A stretch of DNA of 25,316 bases from IMG/VR virus record IMGVR_UViG_3300022926_001321, positions 1 to 25,316 of that record; one strand, 5' to 3'. The translations under genes were made by a program, and so were the position numbers. The notes under the pieces were generated by a model. It was not told the DNA's origin. It worked only from the letters and a program-made list of their open reading frames with translations, and did no database searches. This document shows positions 13,046-20,971 of the stretch, in pieces (the first letter of the stretch is position 1; the number at the start of each line of letters is the position of its first letter). The stretch comes from a virus.

Positions 13046-13371
13046 TGAAATATATGGTTGACATTGACAATACAATTTGCTATAATGAAAACAGCAATTA
13101 CGAAGACAGTAAGCCAGACCATGTCCGTATTGCTAAACTGAATGAACTGTATGATAAAGGACATGAAATCCATTATTGGACAGCAAGGGGTGGTAACTCA
13201 GGTAAAGACTGGACTGAACTTACACATCAACAACTCAAAGAATGGAATGTAAAATACACTTCCATTCAAATGAAAAAACCAGTCTATGATGTCTGGATTG
13301 ACGATAGAGCCATAAATGCTAAAGACTTTTTTGGCGGATACGAAATTAGGAGCAAGTATGAAGGGATTTAA
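13045..13371 (+). CDS. Small HAD-like phosphatase
   Basis: This 108-aa protein starts at ATG 13045 and shows HAD motif I as MVDIDNTICYNE (nucleophile Asp in DIDNT), motif II as HYWTARG, and motifs III/IV as KKPVYDVWIDDRAIN. The cap domain is absent, so it is a minimal HAD phosphatase like those found beside sugar- or nucleotide-modifying enzymes. An upstream extension to 12970 is open but would run through the previous gene and adds no conserved sequence. It overlaps the peroxiredoxin gene by 14 nt. Substrate unknown; confident only of the HAD fold. Confidence 0.8.
   Translation: MKYMVDIDNTICYNENSNYEDSKPDHVRIAKLNELYDKGHEIHYWTARGGNSGKDWTELTHQQLKEWNVKYTSIQMKKPVYDVWIDDRAINAKDFFGGYEIRSKYEGI
13058..13086 (+). 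promoter_or_regulatory. Perfect sigma70-type promoter within HAD gene
   Basis: TTGACA (13058-13063) and TATAAT (13081-13086) with a 17-bp spacer match the consensus fully. It lies in the codons of the HAD motif I. If active it would transcribe the peroxiredoxin and GMP reductase genes; the HAD protein from ATG 13045 would not be made from it. Confidence 0.5.
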
Positions 13372-13897
13372 GATACCTAGAGTTACATTTAGAACAAGAG
13401 AAGGTGATTCTGTATTAGAAGGTGGCTGTTCATTTGATGAAGGAAAATGGATAGATAAAACAACAGACGATTATTTTGGAGGCAAGAGAGTGGTGCTGTT
13501 CAGTTTACCTGGAGCATTCACACCAACTTGTACTTCTACACAATTACCTGGCTTTGAACACAACTACGAAAAAATTAAAAGTATGGGCATTGACGAAGTT
13601 TATTGTTGTTCTGTTAATGATACATTTGTAATGAACGCTTGGGCAGAAGTTTTAAAAATACAAAATGTAAAAGTAATTCCAGATGGTTCAGGAAATTTAA
13701 CAAGATTTATGGGTATGCTGATTGGTAAAAATCATTTAGGATTTGGAATGAGATCATGGAGATATATGGCAGTTATAAACGATGGTGTTGTAGAAGCATG
13801 GTGGCAAGAACCAGGTATCAACAATGATGGTTCTGATGCTGATCCATATGTGCAAACAACTCCAGAAAATATGATGGCTTATTTAGAGAACAAATAA
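13358..13897 (+). CDS. Peroxiredoxin, Prx5 type
   Basis: This 179-aa enzyme carries the peroxidatic motif PGAFTPTC at residues 51-58 (Thr55, Cys58), followed by STQLPGFEHNY, typical of Prx5-type peroxiredoxins, and an Arg-containing SWRYMAVINDG strand later. It reduces peroxides using thiols. A Cys-Cys pair (VYCCSVND, about 83-90) sits on the next strand; whether it resolves the sulfenic acid is unclear. The start at 13358 is chosen because AGGAG lies just upstream; an earlier in-frame start at 13316 lies within the HAD gene. The stop overlaps the guaC start by one base. A phage peroxiredoxin would protect the infected cell from oxidative stress. Confidence 0.9.
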   Translation: MKGFKIPRVTFRTREGDSVLEGGCSFDEGKWIDKTTDDYFGGKRVVLFSLPGAFTPTCTSTQLPGFEHNYEKIKSMGIDEVYCCSVNDTFVMNAWAEVLKIQNVKVIPDGSGNLTRFMGMLIGKNHLGFGMRSWRYMAVINDGVVEAWWQEPGINNDGSDADPYVQTTPENMMAYLENK

Positions 13898-14949
13898 TGA
13901 GAATAGACTATAACATTCATTTAGATTATTCAGACGTATTGCTACAACCTAAAAGATCAACTCTGAGTTCAAGACGTGATGTGGACATACTGCGTGAATT
14001 TAAATTTAAAAATAGTGGTAAAACATTAACATATGTTCCTATCATGGCATCAAACATGGATGGTGTTGGAACATTTTCAATGGCAAGAGTGCTACAAGAA
14101 TTTAAGATGATGACTGTGATTAGAAAACACTACACAATAGATGATTGGAAAAAAACCGCAGGTTCAGGATTAAAATTCAAATACGTTTCAGCCTGTGTGG
14201 GAACTGGAGCAATTTGGGACGAGAACGCACAAGACTACCAAACACTGAAACAGGTGATGTCAGCATTTCCAGATATTCCAGCAATCACTATCGATGTTGC
14301 CAATGCATATCATGAATCGTTTGTGGACTTTGTGGCAAGAATTAGAGAAGAATATCCAGACAAAGTGATCATAGCAGGCAATGTGGTAACACCTAATATG
14401 ACTGAAGAATTAATTATTAAAGGTGCTGATGTTGTTAAAGTTGGAATAGGTCCAGGCAGTGTATGCACCACAAGAACACAGACAGGTGTAGGAGTTCCAC
14501 AATTTTCAGCCATAATGGAATGTTCAGATGCCGCAAATGGCGTAGGTGGACACATCATTGCTGATGGTGGTTGTACACAACCCGGCGATGTGGCTAAAGC
14601 ATTAAGTGGTGGTGCTCACTTTGTGATGTTGGGTGGAATGTTAGCAGGACACGATGAAGGTGAAACAGAATTAAGAGATGGTAAGAGATATTTCTATGGT
14701 ATGAGTTCAGAATCTGCTTTCCAAACACACGGTGCTAGAAAAGATGGATACCGAGGCACAGAAGGTAAAACAGTTGTGCTGGACGACAAAGGTCCTGTCA
14801 AAGACACTGTGGAACAAATATTAGGTGGAGTAAGAAGTACCTGCACTTATATAGGAGCAAGAAGAATTAAAGATATGCCTAAAGCGGCACACTTTGTAAG
14901 AGTTAATAATGTGATTAATAGAGTATTTGATAGGTACGAATCTAAATAA
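13897..14949 (+). CDS. guaC: GMP reductase
   Basis: This 350-aa protein matches GuaC along its length (E. coli GuaC is 347 aa): YSDVLLQPKRSTL near the start, PIMASNMDGVGTFSMA, the catalytic loop GIGPGSVCTTR (Cys190), GVGVPQFSAI, ADGGCTQPGDVAKA, the GMP reductase signature MLGGMLAGHDE, and FYGMSSESA. It has no CBS domain, and the GHDE block separates it from IMP dehydrogenase. It deaminates GMP to IMP with NADPH and so moves purines from G to A supply, which suits an AT-rich phage breaking down host RNA or DNA. It is translationally coupled to the peroxiredoxin gene. Confidence 0.93.
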   Translation: MRIDYNIHLDYSDVLLQPKRSTLSSRRDVDILREFKFKNSGKTLTYVPIMASNMDGVGTFSMARVLQEFKMMTVIRKHYTIDDWKKTAGSGLKFKYVSACVGTGAIWDENAQDYQTLKQVMSAFPDIPAITIDVANAYHESFVDFVARIREEYPDKVIIAGNVVTPNMTEELIIKGADVVKVGIGPGSVCTTRTQTGVGVPQFSAIMECSDAANGVGGHIIADGGCTQPGDVAKALSGGAHFVMLGGMLAGHDEGETELRDGKRYFYGMSSESAFQTHGARKDGYRGTEGKTVVLDDKGPVKDTVEQILGGVRSTCTYIGARRIKDMPKAAHFVRVNNVINRVFDRYESK

Positions 14950-14950
14950 T

Positions 14951-15190
14951 ATGAACAAGGCAACAACAGGCAACACACTTAAATGGATAGCAACGGCAGT
15001 ATTAATTGTAGGCACATTCGTAAATGCAGGCTTTCCTGAATTATATCCGGTAGGACCATTGCTTTTGGCAATGGGTGGAATAATTTGGTTAATAGTATCC
15101 TTCTTATGGAAGGAACCGGCACTCATAGTTACAAATTTAGTCTTGACAGCAATGGGTTTCGGAGGTATACTATTATATTATTTAAGGTAA
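14951..15190 (+). CDS. Small polytopic membrane protein
   Basis: This 79-aa protein has about three hydrophobic segments (IATAVLIVGTFVNAGF, LYPVGPLLLAMGGIIWLIVS, LIVTNLVLTAMGFGGILLYY) with Lys/Trp/Glu turn residues between, a pattern of small PnuC- or CBU_0592-like membrane proteins, but I cannot assign a function. ATG 14951, one base after the guaC stop, is preferred over TTG 14927, which would lie inside guaC. A weak late-like TCTAAATA overlaps the guaC end (14941-14948). Confidence 0.65.
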   Translation: MNKATTGNTLKWIATAVLIVGTFVNAGFPELYPVGPLLLAMGGIIWLIVSFLWKEPALIVTNLVLTAMGFGGILLYYLR

Positions 15191-15196
15191 GGTTTA

Positions 15197-15244
15197 ATCA
15201 GCCACAAGTGATCGTTGGTATTTTGTCAGCCACAAATGACAAAA
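15197..15244 (+). promoter_or_regulatory. Tandem hairpins with shared GCCACAAR loop: candidate gp43 operator
   Basis: Two RNA hairpins precede the polymerase gene. The first has stem ATCA (15197-15200) / TGAT (15209-15212), the second the longer stem TTTTGTCA (15221-15228) / TGACAAAA (15237-15244). Both have an 8-nt loop, GCCACAAG and GCCACAAA. Stems differ while loops are kept, and the second stem touches the Shine-Dalgarno AAGGAG (15244-15249). T4 gp43 is known to repress its own translation by binding a hairpin with an 8-nt loop at the same position. Confidence 0.65.
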
Positions 15245-15254
15245 AGGAGAATAA

Positions 15255-17924
15255 ATGAGTTACATCGACGGATATTTTGATAGACAAGCCGACATCATAA
15301 GAGTGGTCGAAAGACAAAACGGTGAAAGAGTATTCAAAGAATATCCAATCAAATATACATTTTATTATGAAGAACCTAATGGAAAATTTAAAAGTACCAC
15401 AGGTAAATCATTAAGTAGAATCGTTTGTAAAAACACCAAAGACTTTCATAAAGAATTAGCCATCAACAGAAACAAAACACTGTTTGAATCGGATATTAAT
15501 CCTATCTTTCAATGCTTGAGTGAAAACTATCTCAATCAAGATGCTCCTGATTTAAAAATTGCTTTTTTTGATATTGAAGCAGACTTTGATCCTGAAAAAG
15601 GATTCAGTCAACCCAGTGATCCATTCATGCCCATCACAGCAATCACAGTATCATTACAATGGTTGAATTCTATTGTGACATTTGCTATGCCACCTAAAAC
15701 AATGGATATCGAAGAGGCTAAACAGATCACTAAAGGTATAGACAATTTGTATCTGTTTAAAGATGAAGCAGAAATGTTACAAGCATTTTTAGATATAATC
15801 GAAGACGCTGATGTGATATCTGGATGGAATTCAGAAGGTTATGATTTGCCTTACATTATTAATAGAATTAAGAAAGTGATGAGTAAAGATGACACAAGAC
15901 GTTTGTGTTTGTGGAAACAGATGCCAAAGAAAAGAACATTTGAAAGATATGGTAGAGAACAAGAAACATATGATCTTGTGGGCAGAGTGCATTTGGATTC
16001 ACTGGAACTTTACAGAAAATATACCTATGAGGAAAGACATTCATACAGACTGGATGCTATAGGTGAATGGGAAATAGGTGAAAAGAAAACTGTGTATGAA
16101 GGATCGTTGGATCAATTGTACAATCAAGATTTTAGAACATTTGTGGAATACAACAGACAAGACGTGGCACTGTTGGACAAGTTGGATCGTAAATTAAGAT
16201 TCATTGCACTGTCAAATGAACTGGCACACGCCAACACAGTGCTTCTACAAACCACACTGGGAGCAGTGGCAGTTACAGAACAAGCAATTATAAATGAAGC
16301 ACACAGACGTGGTGTACAGGTTCCTAATAGACCCAAAAGAGATGATGACTCAACCACAGCCGCAGGTGCTTATGTGGCATATCCAAGAAAAGGATTACAC
16401 AGTTGGATAGGATCTATGGATATTAATTCACTGTATCCGTCTGTGATTAGAGCCTTGAATATGGCTCCTGAAACTGTGATAGGGCAACTACGACCAACAC
16501 ACACAGATGAATACATCGAAGAGCAGATGACATTACAAAAGAAATCATTTGCGGCGGCTTGGGAAAATCATTTTGGAAGTTTAGAATATGATGCAGTAAT
16601 GGAGCAAAGAAAAGATGTGTCGATCCATGTGGACTGGGAAGATGGAAAATCAGAAGTAATGAGTGGTGCAGAAATTTATAAAATGATTTTTGACAGCAAC
16701 AATCCTATGATGATGAGTGCCAATGGCACATTATTTACAAGTGAATTTGAAGGAGTAATTCCTGGGTTATTGGCTCGTTGGTACAAAGAAAGAAAAGAAA
16801 TGCAGGCAATGTTGAAAAAAGCCAAAGAGGCTGATAACAGTGCAGAAATAGAATTTTGGGATAAAAGACAACTTGTTAAAAAAATTAACTTGAACAGTTT
16901 ATATGGTGCTATTTTAAATCCAGGCTGTAGATTCTTTGATAAACGTATTGGACAATCAACCACATTGTCCGGCAGACAGATCAGTAAGCACATGGCGGCA
17001 AAAATTAACGAAGTTATAACAGGTGAATACAATCACGTAGGCAAAGCAATAATATATGGTGATACAGACTCCGCATATTTTTCAGCATATGAAGTTCTTA
17101 AAAAAGAAATAGATGCAGGACAAATACCTTGGACTAAAGAATCAGTTGTAAAATTGTATGATCAAGTGGCAGGAGAAGTGAATAATTCATTTAAAAAATT
17201 TATGGGACAAGCATTTCATTGTTTAAAATCAAGAGCTGAAGTAATTCAAGCAGGTAGAGAATCAGTCAGCACATCAGGATTGTTTATCACAAAGAAAAGA
17301 TATGCTGTATTGATATATGATTTAGAAAATTACAGACAAGATGTTGATGGCAAACCAGGCAAGATCAAAGCAATGGGTCTTGATTTAAAAAGATCAGATA
17401 CTCCTGTTTATATCCAAGATTTTTTATCTGAATTATTATTGATGGTACTTACAGGAAACACAGAGGAACAAGTGTTAGACAGTATAACACGTTTTAGAAA
17501 TGAATTCAAAACTAGACCAGGCTGGGAAAAAGGTTCTCCACGTAGAGCAAACAACATTGCCGAATATGCGAAAAAAGAAGCACGTCAAGGCAAAGCAAAT
17601 ATGCCAGGACACGTGAGAGCCAGTATTAATTGGAACACATTGAAGCGTATGAACAGTGACAAGTACTCGCAAGAGATTATGGATGGTATGAAAGTTATTG
17701 TGTGTAAACTTAAAAAGAATCCATTGGATTATACAAGTGTGGCTTATCCAACAGATGAATTAAGATTACCACAATGGTTTAAAGAACTTCCTTTTGATGA
17801 CGCATCGATGGAGAGTACTATTATTGATAACAAACTTGGAAACTTGTTAGGTGTATTAGGTTGGGATATCAAGTCAACTGAAAGTAATAACACATTCAAC
17901 AACCTATTTGATTTTGGAGAATAA
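15255..17924 (+). CDS. 43: Family B DNA polymerase, gp43
   Basis: At 889 aa it is close to T4 gp43 (898). The 3'-5' exonuclease motifs are FFDIEAD (Asp106, Glu108), SGWNSEGYDLPY (Asp197) and EYNRQDVALLDK (Asp303). The polymerase motifs are A, MDINSLYPSVIRA (Asp389); B, KKINLNSLYGA (542-552); and C, IYGDTDSAYF (Asp603, Asp605). A conserved KKRY block follows at about 676-679. The tail TFNNLFDFGE (880-889) matches the clamp-binding C-terminus of T4-type polymerases. It is the replicative polymerase. Two hairpins and AAGGAG precede ATG 15255; the exonuclease gene follows without a gap. No intein or split is present. Confidence 0.97.
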   Translation: MSYIDGYFDRQADIIRVVERQNGERVFKEYPIKYTFYYEEPNGKFKSTTGKSLSRIVCKNTKDFHKELAINRNKTLFESDINPIFQCLSENYLNQDAPDLKIAFFDIEADFDPEKGFSQPSDPFMPITAITVSLQWLNSIVTFAMPPKTMDIEEAKQITKGIDNLYLFKDEAEMLQAFLDIIEDADVISGWNSEGYDLPYIINRIKKVMSKDDTRRLCLWKQMPKKRTFERYGREQETYDLVGRVHLDSLELYRKYTYEERHSYRLDAIGEWEIGEKKTVYEGSLDQLYNQDFRTFVEYNRQDVALLDKLDRKLRFIALSNELAHANTVLLQTTLGAVAVTEQAIINEAHRRGVQVPNRPKRDDDSTTAAGAYVAYPRKGLHSWIGSMDINSLYPSVIRALNMAPETVIGQLRPTHTDEYIEEQMTLQKKSFAAAWENHFGSLEYDAVMEQRKDVSIHVDWEDGKSEVMSGAEIYKMIFDSNNPMMMSANGTLFTSEFEGVIPGLLARWYKERKEMQAMLKKAKEADNSAEIEFWDKRQLVKKINLNSLYGAILNPGCRFFDKRIGQSTTLSGRQISKHMAAKINEVITGEYNHVGKAIIYGDTDSAYFSAYEVLKKEIDAGQIPWTKESVVKLYDQVAGEVNNSFKKFMGQAFHCLKSRAEVIQAGRESVSTSGLFITKKRYAVLIYDLENYRQDVDGKPGKIKAMGLDLKRSDTPVYIQDFLSELLLMVLTGNTEEQVLDSITRFRNEFKTRPGWEKGSPRRANNIAEYAKKEARQGKANMPGHVRASINWNTLKRMNSDKYSQEIMDGMKVIVCKLKKNPLDYTSVAYPTDELRLPQWFKELPFDDASMESTIIDNKLGNLLGVLGWDIKSTESNNTFNNLFDFGE

Positions 17925-18473
17925 ATGTCAACACACGGAATGATAGATTTAGAAACACTCAGCACCAGACCTGATGCTACTGTCTTGACATTGGGAGCAA
18001 TTAAATTTGATCCTTACACAGATGCTGAACCTCATTCAGGACTGTACATAAGATTAAATGTTGATGAACAATCGCATTTGAATAGACACGTGGATGAAGG
18101 CACACTAGAATGGTGGGGCAGACAAGATGAAAAAATTAGAGAAGAAGCGTTAGGTGATGAAGATAGAGTATCACTAGAAGACACAATTAAACAATTAAAC
18201 AAATGGTGTGTTGGATTGGACGAACTTTGGTGTCAAGGTCCTCTGTTTGATTACGCCATATTACAGAATTTGTATGCACAAATGGGTCAACCATGTCCTT
18301 GGAATTATTGGCAAATCAGAGATTCAAGAACTCTGTTTAATATGTTGCCAAAAGATCCAAGAAAGGACATACAAATGGAACTTCATAACGCATTGGCGGA
18401 TTGTTACTTCCAAGCCAAAAGTGTTCAGAAGGCCTACAAACATTTTGGAGTGAAAAGTAGATGGAACAATTAG
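17925..18473 (+). CDS. dexA-like: DEDDh 3'-5' exonuclease, DexA-like
   Basis: This 182-aa protein has the DEDDh exonuclease residues: Asp8 and Glu10 in MIDLETLST, Asp109 in CQGPLFDYAI, and His154 with Asp159 in LHNALADCYFQA. Spacing and the HNALAD block fit T4 DexA and related phage 3'-5' exonucleases, although the protein is shorter than T4 DexA (227 aa). It probably trims single-stranded ends of DNA or degrades host DNA. Its ATG directly follows the polymerase stop with GGAGA in the polymerase's last codons, so the two are coupled. Phage or host RNA as substrate (Rv2179c-like exoribonucleases share the fold) cannot be excluded. Confidence 0.88.
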   Translation: MSTHGMIDLETLSTRPDATVLTLGAIKFDPYTDAEPHSGLYIRLNVDEQSHLNRHVDEGTLEWWGRQDEKIREEALGDEDRVSLEDTIKQLNKWCVGLDELWCQGPLFDYAILQNLYAQMGQPCPWNYWQIRDSRTLFNMLPKDPRKDIQMELHNALADCYFQAKSVQKAYKHFGVKSRWNN

Positions 18474-18476
18474 TCA

Positions 18477-18505
18477 TTGACTTTTTGCCAAAACCTAACT
18501 ATAAT
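18477..18505 (+). promoter_or_regulatory. Sigma70-type early promoter for clamp-like gene
   Basis: TTGACT (18477-18482) and TATAAT (18500-18505) with a 17-bp spacer, then AAGGAG (18512-18517) and ATG 18526. The sequence TAGTCATTGACTTT overlapping the exonuclease stop codon is the same as before the dsbA-like gene. Confidence 0.75.
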
Positions 18506-18525
18506 AGTAACAAGGAGAACATATA

Positions 18526-19275
18526 ATGAAAGATATCTTACAAGACATAGTTGCTCATACACATTCGCTTGGCTTTTTAAGTCTAGTGAAAATCAGCAAC
18601 GAAGAAAAAACAAAAATAGAAAGTATGGCTGAAGACAGATCAGTTATTCTGTCAGCAAACACAAATAACAAAGTAAATGAATTTGATGGTGTGTTTGGTA
18701 TGCCTAATTTAGATAAACTGGCTTTGCATTTAAAATGCCCAGAGTATCAAAAAGAAGCAAAAATTGAAGTTAAGTCAGCAGAAAGAAATGGCAAGACTAT
18801 TCCAACTCACATTCACTTTGAAAATGCAGGTGGAGACTTTAAAAATGATTACAGATTTATGAGTACTGAAATTATTAATGAAAAATTAAAATCTGTTAAA
18901 TTTAAAGGTTCTGATTGGGATATTGAATTTGAACCAAGAATAGCATCAATTCAAAGGTTGAAATTACAGGCGGCGGCACACGTGGAAGAAACTGTGTTCA
19001 CTGTTAAAACAACTGATTGTACAACAACAAAAGGCAACAAACATTTAAGTTTCTTCTTTGGTGATGCTAATTCACACGCAGGTTCATTTATATTTGAAAT
19101 GAATGTGAACAAAGAATTGAAAAATACTTGGAGTTGGCCTATACAACAGGTGATCAGTATTTTAAGTCTTGATGGCAAAATTAAGATGAGTATTTCTGAT
19201 CAAGGAGCAATGCAGATAACAGTAGACAGTGGAATTGGTGAATACAATTACATACTGCCTGCACAAACGAAATAA
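18526..19275 (+). CDS. 45-like: Probable sliding clamp (gp45-like processivity factor)
   Basis: This 249-aa protein has no enzyme motif and is a run of predicted beta strands with short helices, as in the gp45/PCNA fold (T4 gp45 is 228 aa). Blocks such as FDGVFGMPNLDKLALHL, YRFMSTEIIN, and the final ISDQGAMQITVDSGIGEYNYILPA resemble processivity factors annotated in marine T4-like phages, where the last block matches the closing strands of the clamp. The location after polymerase and exonuclease agrees. It has its own strong promoter and ribosome binding site, as expected for a protein needed in many copies. Overall sequence is far from T4 gp45, so a fold search is decisive. Confidence 0.6.
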   Translation: MKDILQDIVAHTHSLGFLSLVKISNEEKTKIESMAEDRSVILSANTNNKVNEFDGVFGMPNLDKLALHLKCPEYQKEAKIEVKSAERNGKTIPTHIHFENAGGDFKNDYRFMSTEIINEKLKSVKFKGSDWDIEFEPRIASIQRLKLQAAAHVEETVFTVKTTDCTTTKGNKHLSFFFGDANSHAGSFIFEMNVNKELKNTWSWPIQQVISILSLDGKIKMSISDQGAMQITVDSGIGEYNYILPAQTK

Positions 19276-19280
19276 GAGAC

Positions 19281-19487
19281 ATGGCTAAAACTAAAAAGAA
19301 CAAGAAGACAGGCATTGTTTCAAGGATAGGTGAATGGCATTCTAAGGTGTTTAAATATGTCAGCAAAAAAGCAAAGACATCTAAACTTTGGGCAATTATA
19401 CTTACAGCATTAGTAATATATGAGTTGATTGAACACTTGGTCTATCCTTGGCTTGTTCCACTTTTAGCAATAAAGGCTTTTGGATAA
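19281..19487 (+). CDS. Small single-pass membrane protein
   Basis: This 68-aa protein has a very basic N-terminal half (MAKTKKNKKTG, SKVFKYVSKKAKTSK) and one or two hydrophobic segments from about residue 37 to 66 (LWAIILTALVIYELIEHLVYPW split as given, then LVPLLAIKAF). It should sit in the inner membrane with its basic side in the cytoplasm. It begins 5 nt after the clamp-like stop; AAGAGA before it is a weak ribosome binding site. Function unknown. Confidence 0.65.
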   Translation: MAKTKKNKKTGIVSRIGEWHSKVFKYVSKKAKTSKLWAIILTALVIYELIEHLVYPWLVPLLAIKAFG

Positions 19488-19488
19488 T

Positions 19489-20970
19489 ATGGATAAGAAA
19501 ATCATACCAACTGATAACTTAACCGAACAGCAAAAAGACTATGCAACTTTTCTTCCTGCATTGAGCAGTTTCTATGCTAGAGATTTAGGTAAAGCAAGAC
19601 ACGAAGAAGGTTATATTAAACCAGAAAGAGTACCACAAAACTTTGAACATGGTGTTGAAGGTTTGAACTATATGAAGTCCAAGGATACTTATTTCTATTA
19701 CAAATGGCATTTGTATTCGGCGGGTCATGCAGACTTGAATATGAAACATTTCTCTGTAAGAGATGATATCATCAGAAACAGAGATAGAAAAGACAATTGG
19801 GTACTGGGTGACTCAGGTGGTTTCCAGATTGGTAAAGGTGTTTGGGAAGGTGATTGGAAAGATCCTAACTGTCCTAAGGCTAAAAAGAAACGTGAACAAG
19901 TGTTGGCGTTTATGGATGGCAATATGGATTATGGAATGATTCTTGATATTCCGGCTTGGGTATCTCGTTCTCCAGCAGGTGCGGCGGCAAGTAAAATTAA
20001 TTCATATCAAGAAGCAGTCGACGGTACAAAAATAAACAATGACTATTTTATGAAAAATAGAAATGGTAATTGTAAATTTTTAAATGTACTGCAAGGTGAA
20101 AACTTCCAACAAGCAGATGATTGGTATGCACAGATGAAAGACTACTGTGATCCTAAAAAATATCCCAGCACACACTTTAATGGTTGGGCAATGGGTGGTC
20201 AAAATATGTGCGACATACACTTGACATTGAAACGTTTGGTAGCATTGAGATTTGATGGATTATTAGAAAAAGGTGTACACGACTGTATGCACTTCCTAGG
20301 TACAAGTAAATTAGAGTGGGCAGTGCTGTTAACTGATGTTCAAAGAGCAATTAGAAAGTATCACAATCCAAACTTTATGATCACATTTGATTGTGCTTCT
20401 CCTTTCTTAGCCAGTGCCAATGGACAAATTTACACAGACATTGAAATTGAAGACAAAAAGAAATGGGTTTATAGAATGCAGGCTAGTGTGGATGATAAAG
20501 CATTTGCTTCAGAAACAAAATTATTTAGAGATGCTGTGTTGGAAAAAGGCATATTTGAATCATTTAAGGACAGTGCTATCAGCAAAAGATTGATGTTGAA
20601 AGATGTCACTTGTTACAAGCCAGGCGATTTAAACAAAATGGGCAATGAAGGTAGAACATCATGGGATTCGTTCAGTTACACATTACAGATGGCTCACAAT
20701 GTTTGGATGCATATTTCAGCAGTACAGGAAGCCAATAGACAGTATGACGCAGGATTAAATCCTAAAATGTTGGTGGAAGAAAAATTTGACAGAATTGCTT
20801 TTAGAGACATTGTGAATGCTGTGTTTGCCACCAGCAGTAGAGATGAAGCCAATGCTGTAATAGAAGAATTTTCAAGATTCTGGATGTCAATTATTGGCAC
20901 AAGAGGAGCAACTGGTAAGAAGACCGTGAACGCCAGCACACAATTTCAAAACTTATTTGAGGAGGTATAA
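19489..20970 (+). CDS. tRNA-guanine transglycosylase-like protein, possibly DpdA-type DNA enzyme
   Basis: This 493-aa protein contains TGT-superfamily signatures: VLGDSGGFQIGKG (Asp108 in DSGGFQ, the base-recognition loop), YGMILDIPAW, FNGWAMGGQN (position of the GG-L-x-G-E region), HFLGTSKL, and MITFDCASP, with Asp301 in the place of the nucleophile of FDCVxPTR. I see no CxCxxC zinc site of bacterial TGT. In phages, TGT-like enzymes of DpdA type put 7-deazaguanine bases into DNA. The C-terminal TQFQNLFEEV (484-493) resembles the polymerase's clamp-binding tail. The start ATG 19489, one base after the previous stop, is preferred to TTG 19480. TGT fold is likely; DNA rather than tRNA as substrate is inferred. 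Confidence 0.65.
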   Translation: MDKKIIPTDNLTEQQKDYATFLPALSSFYARDLGKARHEEGYIKPERVPQNFEHGVEGLNYMKSKDTYFYYKWHLYSAGHADLNMKHFSVRDDIIRNRDRKDNWVLGDSGGFQIGKGVWEGDWKDPNCPKAKKKREQVLAFMDGNMDYGMILDIPAWVSRSPAGAAASKINSYQEAVDGTKINNDYFMKNRNGNCKFLNVLQGENFQQADDWYAQMKDYCDPKKYPSTHFNGWAMGGQNMCDIHLTLKRLVALRFDGLLEKGVHDCMHFLGTSKLEWAVLLTDVQRAIRKYHNPNFMITFDCASPFLASANGQIYTDIEIEDKKKWVYRMQASVDDKAFASETKLFRDAVLEKGIFESFKDSAISKRLMLKDVTCYKPGDLNKMGNEGRTSWDSFSYTLQMAHNVWMHISAVQEANRQYDAGLNPKMLVEEKFDRIAFRDIVNAVFATSSRDEANAVIEEFSRFWMSIIGTRGATGKKTVNASTQFQNLFEEV

Positions 20971-20971
20971 T

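Noticed and set aside
13316-13357. Longer N-terminus for the peroxiredoxin
   Set aside because: The start has no ribosome binding site and lies in the HAD gene, while AGGAG stands correctly before ATG 13358.
18208-18453. 81-aa frame overlapping the DexA-like gene
   Set aside because: It is an out-of-phase frame in the same strand within the conserved DEDDh gene and lacks its own start signals.
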